A stretch of DNA of 33,141 bases from Triangularia verruculosa (GCA_033296885.1 MU864083.1:1-33141), one strand, 5' to 3'; positions 1-10,415 are shown, counted from the stretch's first letter. Numbers and translations: made by a program. Notes: generated by a model from the letters alone, not told the origin.

Positions 1-1
1 A

Positions 2-403
2 TCAACATACCGGGACCAGGGCCGATGGGAGGAGGCCGAGACACTCCAGATACAAGTGATGGAAATAAGGAAAAAGGTGCTAGGAGACGAGCATCCCTCC
101 ACACTCAGCAGCATGGCCAACCTGGCATCAATATACTGGGACCAGGGCCGATTGAAGGAGGCCGAGACACTCCAGGTACAAGTGATGGAAATGTGTAAGA
201 AGGTGCTAGGAGACGAGCATCCCGATACACTCAGCAGCATGGCCAACCTCGCCTTTACCTGGAAAAGCCAAGGCCGTTTTGAAGATGCTCTGGCATTACT
301 ACAAAATTGCCTTCATCTTCAGCAACAAATACTCGGCCCAAATCACCCTTATGCCGTCTCTACTCATACTACCGTAAGTCGCTGGACTAAAGAAGCGATA
401 TAA
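2..403 (+). CDS. 3' end of a TPR (kinesin-light-chain-like) repeat protein, 5' truncated by the window edge
   Basis: An open frame runs from the first bases of the window to a TAA at 401-403. It encodes three consecutive 42-residue tetratricopeptide units of the kinesin-light-chain type, each with the pattern GR..EAE.L..QVME....VLG.EHP.TL.SMANLA. The first two complete units are almost the same at DNA level; the last (from about 263) is diverged, as terminal repeats often are. In fungi such highly alike TPR arrays usually form the C-terminal sensor of STAND proteins (NB-ARC or NACHT followed by TPR), but the NTPase part would lie left of the window and is not seen. A possible donor GTAAGT at 373 could mean a further exon; the unspliced frame ends 10 codons later. 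TPR identity is sure; membership of a STAND protein is inference. Confidence 0.85.
   Translation, partial: STYRDQGRWEEAETLQIQVMEIRKKVLGDEHPSTLSSMANLASIYWDQGRLKEAETLQVQVMEMCKKVLGDEHPDTLSSMANLAFTWKSQGRFEDALALLQNCLHLQQQILGPNHPYAVSTHTTVSRWTKEAI
14..262 (+). repeat. Tandem 126-bp TPR-coding repeat, about 91% identical between units
   Basis: Unit 1 covers 14-139 and unit 2 covers 140-262. Over the first 110 aligned bases I count 10 differences; unit 2 is one codon shorter at its end. The bases before 14 match the end of a further unit outside the window. Confidence 0.85.
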
Positions 404-467
404 ACACCTTCGCAGCTACGCTAAAGGGATATCTGTGTAATTAAATTACTGCATCTTTATGCTGGAC

Positions 468-843
468 TGTGACGAACCCCTGATCAGAACCTCTGAGAGG
501 GATACTGGTTGAAGGCTGCTTCTGAAGAACGGTTCGGTGTAGCCAAAAGGTACACAACAAAGATCACCAATTGTCTCTCGCAAGCGCTTGGTCCTAAGAA
601 CTCACGATGTGAATTGCATACTGCGGAACTATCTACGACTACCTAGTTCCTCCGTATATATAGACCTTGCCAAGTCCTTGATCATTGATCATTGAGAATG
701 ATCAATGATCCGTTAGTTGATCATTTCTTCCTTTTCCTGATCAACTCCTTATTGGCTATTCTTCCTGCATCGTGATTGGTTAACCTCCATCCTAGTTCTA
801 ATTGGTCCTTCTAACTCTGGGACCCCGCGCCAAGGTTGTAACA
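468..843. mobile_element. Possible solo LTR of a retrotransposon
   Basis: The 376-bp stretch starts TGTGACGAACCCC and ends GGTTGTAACA, giving short imperfect inverted ends (TGTgAC / GTaACA) of the kind seen in fungal Ty3/gypsy LTRs. A TATA-like run (TATATATA, about 654-661) lies inside, as expected for U3. No second copy, tRNA primer-binding site or integrase/reverse-transcriptase frame is visible nearby. The five bases on either side do not match as a target-site duplication. It could be a chance arrangement. Confidence 0.3.
680..710. repeat. Perfect 14-bp inverted repeat with 3-bp loop
   Basis: The left arm 680-693 (GATCATTGATCATT) and right arm 697-710 are perfect reverse complements around GAG. 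A second, smaller pair (GTTGATCA 716-723 and TGATCAAC 738-745) follows at once, so five GATC sites fall in about 65 bp. The function is unknown; it lies inside the possible LTR. Confidence 0.85.
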
Positions 844-1473
844 TGTATCGTTTTGAGATGGATGTGCTTAAAGTTGCAATCCTGCCACGCCTCGCTGCAA
901 AATGCGTACTGGTCAACCATCCTGAACTGACCCTGGTCACAATCGCTGTTGTTGCATTGCTTGACATCCCTGACAATATCCCCTTCAACATCCACTGGAT
1001 GCCGAAGCTCGAATCCATATGCAATACAAGGACAAAAATCCACACCGATATTGTCCTTAGTTATCCACACGCACCCCCACATAGAGAGGAGTTGTGGAGG
1101 GCGTGATGGAGGGTTGTGTCCGACTGGTCTTGGATGAAGAGTTGTTAGCCAACTATTCAGCACTGCGGCTTGTAGGGAGTTGCTGCGTTGAAGTCCACCA
1201 TTAATGACTTATCGCATTCTCTGTCAGACGTTCATCTTGGCATCTTGGGAAATAAGCGTTACTTTGGACCCCCGAGTTAAATCCCCAGGCCTAAGTGCTA
1301 AGGTGATTTTTCTGTTAGCGAAAGGGATCCTCCCTTTTATCTGTATCTTCGTGGCGAATGTCTTAACTAATCCAAGTACTGGGTTACTGGGGACCGATAA
1401 ATTACCCCGCTGTGGGGCCTAATCTTTTAGACTAGACCCTCTCTCTCCCTAGCGATACTAGCGACACTTGAAT
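844..1473. other. Gene-free stretch beside the TPR gene
   Basis: Both strands have open frames of 60-120 codons here (for example 798-1163 minus and 843-1106 plus). None has a recognisable motif or a convincing codon pattern, and they overlap one another. Decayed transposon or intergenic DNA is the most likely content. Confidence 0.5.
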
Positions 1474-2154
1474 ATGTCGGCACCAGCTCAAGGGGGAATT
1501 CGTATCGCCTGTACGCCTTGCTATCGCAAGAAAATAACGTGTAATAAGAAACTACTATGCGATAGATGTACCCGCCTGAGGTTACCATGCAATGCGCGGT
1601 ATTCCGATAGATACAAAGCCCGCTCAGCAGCGTAGTCCGAACCTTCAGAAGCTGCAACGAAGGCCGAGACTCTCCTGGCCGTCACTCAACCACGGAGCGC
1701 CACGCCGGCTGATGAAGAAGGAGCTACATCGGCACCCAGTGTTGGTCGGGCAGGGAAGTCGCCAGATGGGCCTAGCGAGGAGCTTGAGCCGCGTCCAAAT
1801 AAACGAAAGCTGGTTGAGCTGCGAGATCTCCTTAATGGTGAGTGAGTTGTTCTTCATGTTGGAGTGCAACTCTAGATTCGTCCAAGATAATATCCGGACG
1901 CGGACAACGTCAGCATCCCCCGTCAAAAAGTCCTAGCTTTAATAACAAGGCATCTAGAATTGTCGGGGAGATAGGCCTGTGGATTGATCGCTGCCGATGC
2001 TTGGAAGAAAGATGTGATGGTATTATGCCTGGCATTGTTTTCTGGAAATGAAGGCGTGGTTCTACCAACAATTCTCGGGGAGATCGCGATAAGATGGCAA
2101 TAGAAGTCCAGCCTTATACTGTTTCGTGACTTGGGGGGTTTCTCAAGTGCGTAA
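1474..2154 (+). pseudogene. Relic of a Zn(II)2Cys6 transcription factor or zinc-cluster protein with in-frame stops
   Basis: An ATG at 1474 opens a frame that gives a textbook GAL4-type zinc cluster at residues 13-36: C-x2-C-x6-C-x5-C-x2-C-x6-C with basic residues between the first cysteines. The frame is cut by TAG at 1633 after 53 codons, yet the same frame goes on as a plausible acidic, Ser/Pro-rich linker up to about 1837. There GTGAGT donors suggest a short intron (about 1838-1886). Coding-like sequence then continues in the same frame to TAA at 2152, with more TAG codons at 1972 and 2101. All three TAG could come from CAG by C-to-T change in CpA context, the RIP signature. The zinc cluster is certain from the residues; that the gene is dead rather than spliced unusually is likely but not proven. 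Confidence 0.65.
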
Positions 2155-2166
2155 CTGGGCTTACAA

Positions 2167-2448
2167 CTATCTGGATAGATAATTTAAAACGAATATTTCT
2201 GCGCTGTCATGATCCTGGATTCTTGTGGTTTCGAAGAGATTAAGAGGACCTTCTGCCCAGACTTCCATTTCAGCATTTTTCTGCAAGAGCAAAGTCGCAG
2301 CGGCAAGGTTGCCTTTTGCAATGGCGTGATGTAAGGCCGTGTCTCCGTGGGTGCTAAGTTCATTCACATCCGCACTAGCCAGAAGAAGAGCTCTGGAATT
2401 TATTTCGCCCGGAGGCACTGGGCCTAATGTGCGTCTCCTGCCATGTGT
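2167..2448 (-). pseudogene. Ankyrin-repeat fragment
   Basis: The minus frame, open from 2448 down to its stop at 2167, has no ATG start; the upstream codon is TAA. Its middle reads ADVNELSTHGDTALHHAIAK followed by GNLAAATLLLQKNA, a clear ankyrin unit (DVN...GdTALHhA...G....LLL). Only about one and a half repeats are left. It is probably the 3' end of an ankyrin protein whose upstream part is lost or diverged; a weakly coding-like minus frame at 2983-3174 might be another piece of it. Confidence 0.55.
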
Positions 2449-3295
2449 TTAGGCATTTTGAGCTCCGCGTATTACGTGTTTGGGCAATTTTCGGTATTAT
2501 CTTAGGCTTTAACGACGTCGCTTCGGTAGAAGACAGTAAAAGGGCGTATATATTCCTTTCCCTGCTAGAAAGTTGCGTAACTCCGTCCCTCTCTATCGGA
2601 ATATCATCCTACTCAGCAATATGTTTGTATTCCCGCAGTTTATATTTTTTTTCGATTCTAATTAACCCTTTATTATCCAGTACTTTCGGCATTGCCTGAC
2701 TGATCCTTACGAACACAGACGAGATGGCAGAACGATGTAAACTATGCGGTGGTAGCGGGTTCTAAGGTCCTTATAGTTGTGGACTCTGTGGAGGCCCTCC
2801 TCTGGAGACGCCAAAACCTCCTAATGAGGTCGCCGAAAAGGAAAGGCCTTCTTATTACGCGAGGAAGACCTGGCCATCCCGGCATTGAAAACGAACGCAG
2901 ATGCTCGCATCTGGAGCTTTGACTATCCAGGAAAGTAGGCGGGGTTGGTCTTGGCTGGCTTCGCATGTACCAAACCACTCTTCTATTTTTCTGCCCGCCT
3001 TCCATTTCGCCATCTATTTCGCCGACTAGTTTCGCAGATAAGCTTACCTGAGGTGAGGGCCTGGGCTGTGCCGCAGTGATGAGCCAAGTCCAGTACAAAC
3101 GTGTACGGACATCCAAGCGTCATCCAGTCGTTCAGCTGAATTCTCAGTAAAACGCATTCCTTGCGATGGCACATATATGATCATGATTTCGGCTTCAAAG
3201 ATCGAGTGGTAAATGTCCAGATATGCAAAGAGTTATACTTTATAATTATTCCGCCTGAGAGCCTGAAAATACGAGCTCGATGTACCGAAGTACCT
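2449..3295. other. Gene-poor relic DNA between the ankyrin fragment and the SNF2 relic
   Basis: No intact gene is visible. The minus strand around 2983-3174 has a weakly protein-like frame (includes DWMTLGCPYTFVLDLAHHCG) but no start codon and no known motif. Confidence 0.45.
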
Positions 3296-3488
3296 ATTTT
3301 TTTACCGCCCGTTTTATTTTCGATTTTTATTTTCTGTCGGCGCTTATCTGCTTTAGGTTTATTGGAAGACTGAGGGGTGTGAATGTAGAAGATAGGGAAA
3401 TAAATATTCCTTAGTTTTTGGCAGTATGTCTTCCAAAATCAGGATCGGATTTCCCTGGAAATGACAGTCTGGATGTTCTTCCCAGACA
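3296..3488 (+). repeat. Dispersed repeat, copy A (inverted partner at 32400-32590)
   Basis: This stretch aligns with the reverse complement of 32400-32590 over almost all its length. It shares the exact 18-mer TTGGCAGTATGTCTTCCA, and I count about 84% identity over the best 67 bp, less in the AT-rich part. Many differences are C/T or G/A. One edge carries the end of the SNF2 relic reading frame. Confidence 0.75.
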
Positions 3489-4690
3489 CTCATTACTATT
3501 AACCAACATCAGCATCATTTCAAACAACTTGATAGTTGAAATACACCTTACAAGACAAAGGAACGATGACGAGAGTTGACGCTGACGCAGGCCCCCTGTA
3601 TGCATCGGTACCGGAACCGTTTTGCTGGAAAGCCCGAGATTCTTTATCGATGGCGATGAGTGATATCATTTGTAGTGTTTTACCTAAGCCCATCTCATCT
3701 GCGAGGATTCCTCCACGCCAAACAGCAGGAGGAACGTCTTGGCTCTTTCCGGTAACATCGTTGAAATATCTGGGATTACATTTAGCTCGGCGCCCATTGT
3801 TCTTACCACGGGCATATGTTCGACTCACTGCAGACAGCCGTTTATCCTGTCAGTTTTCTTCCAGACGTGTAATGGAGTTTCAGTGGATTCTCGTGACACG
3901 AAGAACCAGAGAGCCTGCTTTTGATGCCTTATTGGGGTCAGATTCCAGCCATGGATCAAGGTCTCCCAGCCGACGCGCTTCTTCTGTACTCACTTTCGCA
4001 GCCGTACGTTCGGCCTTAATGACGCTGGCTGGGCCCATTCAGGGAACTCTTCGGTGGTTTCCAGTGCCTTGAGGGATTCCGATGCTGATTTGAAGTTCGG
4101 AAAGACTGCGGAACCGGGCTGTGGGAGGTCAAATGTCATTCTTGGCTCTTCCAAGATACTTAACAAGCAGTGCGGGTTCTTGTATAGCACATTTTTCTCA
4201 CATCCATATGGGTCTTGCAAAAAGAGTTTGCACTCGTCCAGGAAAGATCCAACGCAGTCGCCAGCTTCCTCAGGGCCGTAAAGAATAGCGGAAACATTCG
4301 CGACAACCCTTGGCCCCTTTCTACGTGAAGCCTGTGGAGGCAAAGACTGGAGCATCAACTGTATATCAATATTCTCTTGGTCGATCAGTCGAGAAAAGCA
4401 CTTGGTTGCGATGTTGTTCAGCTGTCCCACGCAGGCACCGTCTGAGGATCGCTGGACGGTTCCATTTTCTCGGAGGCACGCGCGAACCAATGAGGTATTG
4501 TCGATGTCGATTGTGGTTTCGGTCGTTGTGACGGGTATTCCCTCGAGCTGCAGCCAACCCATCTGTTAGCTTAGGCCTCGGTAGCTGTAAAGGGAGTAAT
4601 TCTACCATTCCATAGCACACCGTCTCCAGCTCTGCCGCCTCTGGTGATCAAATCCGACCGTCAGACGTATTAGATTAAGGCAGCGGTTTA
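3430..4690 (-). pseudogene. Decayed SNF2-family helicase-like ATPase (N-terminal part only)
   Basis: Pieces of one protein are spread over different minus-strand frames. From 5' to 3' they are about 4690-4560 (ELETVCYGMVELL), 4560-4033 (long frame starting near WLQLEGIPVTTT), 4033-3920 (IKAERTAAKVSTEEARRLGD), 3930-3850 (HQKQALWFFVSREST, the SNF2 Q-motif region) and 3840-3552 (GGILADEMGLGKTLQM, motif I/Walker A, then TLVIVPLS, motif Ia). A clean 56-bp intron (3551 down to 3496, GTAAGG...TAATAG) would join PLS to LMSVWEEH, as in SNF2 ATPases. At least four frame changes occur that no intron explains, two stops lie near 4670, and motifs II-VI are missing. The active gene would have been a chromatin or repair ATPase of the Rad5/HLTF-like group. 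Loss of function is clear; the exact subfamily is not. Confidence 0.8.
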
Positions 4691-5342
4691 GGAAGGAATA
4701 TTCCACCACATACCACTATCCATAAGTCCCCGTTTCGCATTAATTTAGACAAGGTGTAGAACCCCAGGGCAGGCTCCAGCTCCAAAAAGTAACCGAGCGA
4801 CAGCTATGGGCCGCCGCCGTCGAGGCTGGAGTGCTGTCAGGCCCAGGATGGTGGACACGGCTGAATCACCAGCAAGCAGTTCCCAGAGTGGTTGGCGAGA
4901 GCGTACCGGGTAGTGATAGTGACACCCGTCGGCTGGAGAAGAATTCGAAGGCATCTTGGTGCCAGGCCAGAAAAGCTTAGCATGCATGTTTGTTGGAGTG
5001 GCTGTGTTGCGGGGAGCTCTCAGAGAGTTCCACAAGGACACTGCCACGTACCTGCTTGCGCCTCACATTATGCTATTCTGTGCCTTCCTTCTGAACCACC
5101 CATTCCGTTCCACGTGACCATGCAGGTCGCTTTCCTGTGTGTGCCACCTCAAAGCGGGGATGTCTGCCCTGCGGATATCTGAAGTAATCCTGAGCAACCC
5201 TTTTGTTTCTTTCTTTTTTTACCGTTCATAAATTCGTGCGGTAGCCGGTCCTTTGGCAACCTGTGTCACTGTGTGGCCTCATTCGGTTCCATACCCAAGG
5301 TACACACAGAGCTGGCACTGGTTCCAACAACGTGTCCCAACG
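4691..5342. other. Intergenic region upstream of the STAND-WD40 gene
   Basis: Frames of about 100 codons occur on both strands (4745-5047 minus, 4892-5182 plus) but show no motifs. The right part holds the promoter and 5' leader of the gene that starts at 5343; no clear TATA box was seen. Confidence 0.5.
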
Positions 5343-8300
5343 ATGGCCTCCCCAATCCGCGACAGCGCACAGGCTGCGCAAATCATTATCGACTCTGCTG
5401 AACGTTTCATAAGAACCGTGGGCCCCGAACACCAGCGCCAAATCGAGGACACGGATGTTAAGGATGTAGTTGATGCCCTCGTGGTTGTCCAGCAGGACCT
5501 CCTGAGGAGAAGAGCAAACAGAAACTTGCGCAAGTTGCATCCTTTCATCCAGGCGCTGGGGCATTATTCTGGAGCGCTCGATGTCTTGAGCAATGGCCTG
5601 AGCCCATTCATGCCATTCATCTATGTGTGTGCGAAAAATTTGAGCCCTGATATGCTTGGAGCTAACTCGTCGAAGGCACCCATCAAACTGATGCTTCAGG
5701 TAATCCCCTTTTCACTGCTAGTACCTACCTGGTACTTTATTGGAAAACTCATGGCACTAAATCCGGGCTCTTTCCGTACGATAGATTGGATCGGATTACC
5801 TGGCAGCTTTCGACAAGCTTCTAGAAGCATACGATAGGATAGCCGCCACACTTCCTCGCATCAAAGATTTGGGCGAGGCTTTCAAAGACAGTCCGACACT
5901 TTTACCCAAGCTAGCCCTTTACTATGCCGATGTCCTTGAGTTTCATCGCCGGGCCTACAAATTTGTGACGAGAAAATGTAGGTTTCCTCATTCGAAAAGA
6001 TTGTATACCTGTGTGCGCTTTCTAATCTACATTCGCTCTTGGAGCTTGGACCTTCTTCTTCATGACGACTTGGGCATCATTCCACACTCGCTTCGAATCA
6101 ATCCTGGCTAGCATGGCTCGAAACAGTGACTCGATACATCAAGAAGCGATCGTTATCGATCTGATACAGTCCAAAAAATCGAGAGAACAGATTTTCGATC
6201 AGGTAACCTCCCAGGAGCGAGAGAGAATAAACAAACAGCGTGACTCTGTAATTGCTTGGCTGGGCGTCCAGTCGCCCTCACAATGCATTCATCTTGAGCA
6301 AGTTTTGCGAGACTATCTTCCAGGAAGCTGTGATTGGGCTATAAAACATGCAAAGGTCATACCATGGGTTCAGATGCAACCTAAATCTCCTGTTCTCTGG
6401 ATCCATGGAAAACCCGGAGCAGGTAAGTATGAAGTTCGCGCTCGCTCCCCTTCGTATCTATTGACTAATGTGTGCGTGGCCATCCAGGCAAGACCGTCAT
6501 TTGTGCGAGCATTATCGAACACTTACAGGCCTTTGGGAACCGAATGACGACCGTTTACTACTTCTGCAGATACAACCAAGTTGACACGTCCTCCGAGATT
6601 CTCAAGGCTTTTGTGCTGCAGCTAATGAAGGCTAATCCCGACATGGCAGCAGTTATATACGACAGCTATGTCCAGAAACACCGTGAGCCATCGACAAGGG
6701 TTCTGAAGATGATGTTGTCGGGTGCCCCTGACCATCCAGGCTTGCTTAGCGCTGCATCCCCTTGCAGGATCATCATTGACGGCGTAGACGAATGTGCGTC
6801 ACAAGAGCAAAAGTTTATCATTCAGGATATGCTGCAACTGGTATCAGTTGATTCTTCACAAAACTGCAAAGTTCTGGTTTGCAGCCGCGACATACCAGAA
6901 ATAGCACGGATCATGCAAAATGGGGCGAAGAAATTAGCTACCATTTCTTTATCCGACGAAAGCGACGCTATCAGCCATACCATAGAGAGTTTTGCAAAGC
7001 CGAAACTGCAGGAGCTTGTAAGGGAGAGGCAAACATGGCAACTGTCCGAAGAAGAGAACTCTGCCCTCTGCAAAAAAGTGGCCAGCCGAGCCGGCGGTAT
7101 GTATATCCACCCTACAAAGTCGTCATCAGGAACTCTGTTAACAGGTACAGGCATGATGTTGTGGGTGAGACTGGTACTTGAATCATTATCAGAGGTGGAC
7201 ACACTGAGAGAACTGCACGACGCCATCAAAACTATGCCCCGGGAGTTGTCGGACCTGTACGACAAGATCCTGACATCGATAGCTGAGCAGAAGGGAAAAA
7301 GAGTAGCGGACCGAATCTTGAGGATCCTTGGCTGGTTAGTCTACGCCAAGCGACCCTTGAAGGCACACGAGATTCTCCACGGGGTGGCTTTAACTGTGGA
7401 ATCTCCAGTCCTTGGCACCTGGGATATGCTTGATGACAGCGCTGTTGAGAGGTGCAAACCGCTCATTGAACTGCTTCCGGATGGCAGTATCGGTTTGATT
7501 CACTTCACTACAGAAGAGTTAGTGGCCCGGAACTCCGTTTTTGAAATGAGTTTCTAAACTATGCAGGTATCTACGCAAACGTCTGCAGTTGGATCCAACC
7601 AACGGCCAGGTTTTGAACAGGTCCATCGCACTTTCGTGCCTGCTTGCACTTTGCAATGGCCTTGATCTTCTTGATCCGACGATTCCAGAGGAACATCGGC
7701 TTCACTCAGTTGTAAGCGGTTCAAACGCCTTTCTTTTATACGCGGTCGACTTCTGGCTCGAACACCTACTGGCCAACGAATACACTACTCATATCCGCGC
7801 CAGTGACCCCGTGGGGATAGTCCTTGCTAGGTTGGATCAGAAACACCGATCTATATGGACGAAAGTAAGGAGCGGAACCGAGTGGACTATGACGCCTTCA
7901 TCAGCCTCTGCGGTGGAACCTTGTCTCATGGTGGTTTCTAACACTTTAGCTTTCCCTTTATGCGCCTCCTTTCACGAATTTCGGGTTCGAATAAAGAAAG
8001 GACGCGCGAGCAATGGTGAAGGTATGTACCTAGATTTGACTTCAATCTCAGCCGCAAATTATTGACCGTAAGGTGAATAGAATTTGAACAACTTGCGCTC
8101 AAAGAAGATTCCACTCTTTTCACTTCGCTGGCCACAACCTTCTCTTCACTGGTCGCTCGCCTTGTCGAAGGAGTTCTTCTCGACAACGTATCACCTGCAC
8201 AGTATGCTCGCTTTCTGAAACAATACTCGCAGTGTTCCTACCCTTGCCGGTTCTCTCCTTGTACGAGAGCTTTGGCTGGATTTCCGTCAGAGGCGCTTAG

Positions 8301-9830
8301 GACAACCCATGAAGAGTTGCACGCGAGGCAACTGTTCTGCGTTCACCAAAATTGTGCGAGGGGCAGAATAGGCTTCCAGAACCAACGAGGTCTCGATGCT
8401 CACACCAAAAAATATCATGAAGAAGGGGGTATTTTGGTGCCTCCCCGAGTCCGGAAGGCACCCTCGGATATCGGGCGCACCACCCCGCGCAAAACTGACT
8501 TGAACCCTATGCCAACATCGTCGATCACAAAAGTACCGGTGGTAGTGAGTAATCCCAAGTGTCAAGAAATAATCACGCCATTTGGAGAAACTACCTCGAA
8601 TCAAGTCCTGGAGAGCATACAACAGGCGTCCAGTGGTTCGGTTGACTCTGCCGTTATCTACAACGCGGACATGTTGCGTGTTGGAACGTTCGATCATATG
8701 CTCACTTTCAAATGGGATGCAGTCATTTTTGCTGTTGACATCAGCCCTGACGTGTCAGTCGTTGCCTTTGGATCCAAGAACACTGTCGCCATCTTTGATT
8801 TCAACACCGGAGAAATTCGCTATCGCTACAGCCTTGATGCGGACGACGGCAGAGACAATTATGTCATGTCCGTTAAATTCAGTCCAGATGGAAAGCTGCT
8901 TGCTTTTGCCGGAGAGGATGGTAGCCAAGTTAGAGTAAGCAGTCTCGTTTTCCCCCTTCTCGAGAACCAAAACTAGCCGCGTCGCATCTCAGCTCCTAAC
9001 AGTGATTACTGCGCTAGGCATGGGACTATGGCTCAGACACAGTCAAGACAGGTTCAGGCCACAAGGGGGATATTTTAGGTCTCTGTTATGCCCCTAATGG
9101 CCAATTCATCGCCACTGCGAGCGGAGATCGTACCTTGCGTTTATGGCGCGAGGAGCCTCACAATGCAACATTGACTCTACAGTGGACTATAACTGAACTT
9201 GCTGGCTTGACATGTGTCACCGTTAGCCCCGACTCCGAGCATGTGATTGTTGGCGGCTTTGATAAGCAATGCAGAGTGTACAACGCTCAAACCGGCGCTT
9301 TGGAATTCTGCACTCCGCCGGCACACGGCTCTATATATGGCGTGGCCGTTTCGATGAACCGGTACGTATACTCCCACCAATTTGGTTTTCTAAATGCTGA
9401 CACCTTGAGCCAGGAAACTTCTAGCTACATCCTCTCTGGATAGCAAGGTGTATCTTTTTGAACCTGAACTAAACTGGAAAAGCTTGGAATCCTCTACCCA
9501 ACCGGGGATCCCAAATATGAAAAGTCTGGAATATCATGTGGCAAGTTATATCACTCTTCTTCCAATACACCGAATGTTACCACTGATTGCCCGACAACGT
9601 TTGTTATATAGGATTCCGTGCTTGATCTTGTATTTGATAAAGATGATAGATGGATATTCTCCTGCGGGTGCGACAGGACTGTAATCTGCTGGGATGTAGA
9701 CTCAGGTCGTCCATATGCCATACTGGGGGGACACGAAAACACGGTCTTCAAGCTGGCTGTTGCACGCCATTATAAGTGCATCGCCACTGCGTCCGGGGAC
9801 ATGACCATTCAGATTTGGCGTTACACCTAG
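5343..9830 (+). CDS. STAND/NACHT-type NTPase with zinc-finger pair and C-terminal WD40 propeller (NLR-like)
   Basis: Ten exons join in frame: 5343-5699, 5785-5977, 6045-6422, 6488-7096, 7151-7517, 7567-8021, 8081-8934, 9018-9361, 9414-9537 and 9612-9830. All introns are GT-AG, 49-85 bp, and the protein is 1299 residues. Residues 1-250 are an alpha-helical domain resembling the DUF7708-type N-termini of fungal STAND proteins. Walker A is GKPGAGKT (305-312), formed exactly across intron 3; Walker B is IIIDGVDE (404-411). A paired C2H2-like module follows: C842/C847/H863/H867 and C873/C878/H894/H899. A roughly seven-bladed WD40 propeller fills about 975-1299. Its blades are diverged from each other, unlike the near-identical arrays of HNWD proteins. 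The likely role is a signal-sensing NTPase in non-self recognition or cell death (inference). Exon 6 near 7865-7949 has a possible extra intron that would break the frame, so it was left unspliced. Confidence 0.85.
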
Positions 9831-10415
9831 GAGATAAAGTAACTTCCCAATACCGAGTGCTAGTTGCCGTCCTTCCTCGACCCTTTGCTTATCCTTTGAC
9901 TAGAAAATTAGAAGAACTGTGAATGACATAAGCCGAGAAAGACATTGAGTCCCTGAACAGTGGGATACAAGTCCCATATATATACTGGGAAAACTACCAC
10001 ATGAGGGAGCTGTGATTTTGTGTCGTAATTATAGAAACTCGCAATGCTTTCCCAATGTTCCTCGCCGTGACTAGCCTCCTCTTAGCGGCAACGATAAAAG
10101 GTCATCGCCGAGCGACACTATCACGACATTTTAGCTTTCTCCAAGCAATTCTAGGCAACCTGAATAGGTACCTACCTTAGCTTTATCACTTCAAATTCAC
10201 GTCACCGACGCCAGACGATCAACACAGGACAATACTCTCTTTTTTCTTTCTACCATCTCCTCCTCCTCCTCATAAACAAGCACCATCTCATCAGCCTCAT
10301 AACCCCTATCACCTCCAACCTCTTTTCCCTTCCCCTACTCTCCCCTCCCACTCCTCTCAAAAAACATCCCAATCCCCGGCAACCTAGCCTCCTAATCCAC
10401 CCCGTCGCCCTCCCT
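9831..10415. other. 3' intergenic region, pyrimidine-rich at its right end
   Basis: It holds the 3' end of the STAND gene, then from about 10240 a strongly C/T-rich stretch that continues into the hypothetical gene on the minus strand. A 62-codon minus frame (10250-10438) is Arg/Gly-rich and lacks support. Confidence 0.5.

Noticed and set aside
843..1163. Overlapping frames of 87-121 codons on both strands
   Set aside because: Neither shows a family motif or convincing codon pattern; they could be remains of a transposon interior but this cannot be supported.
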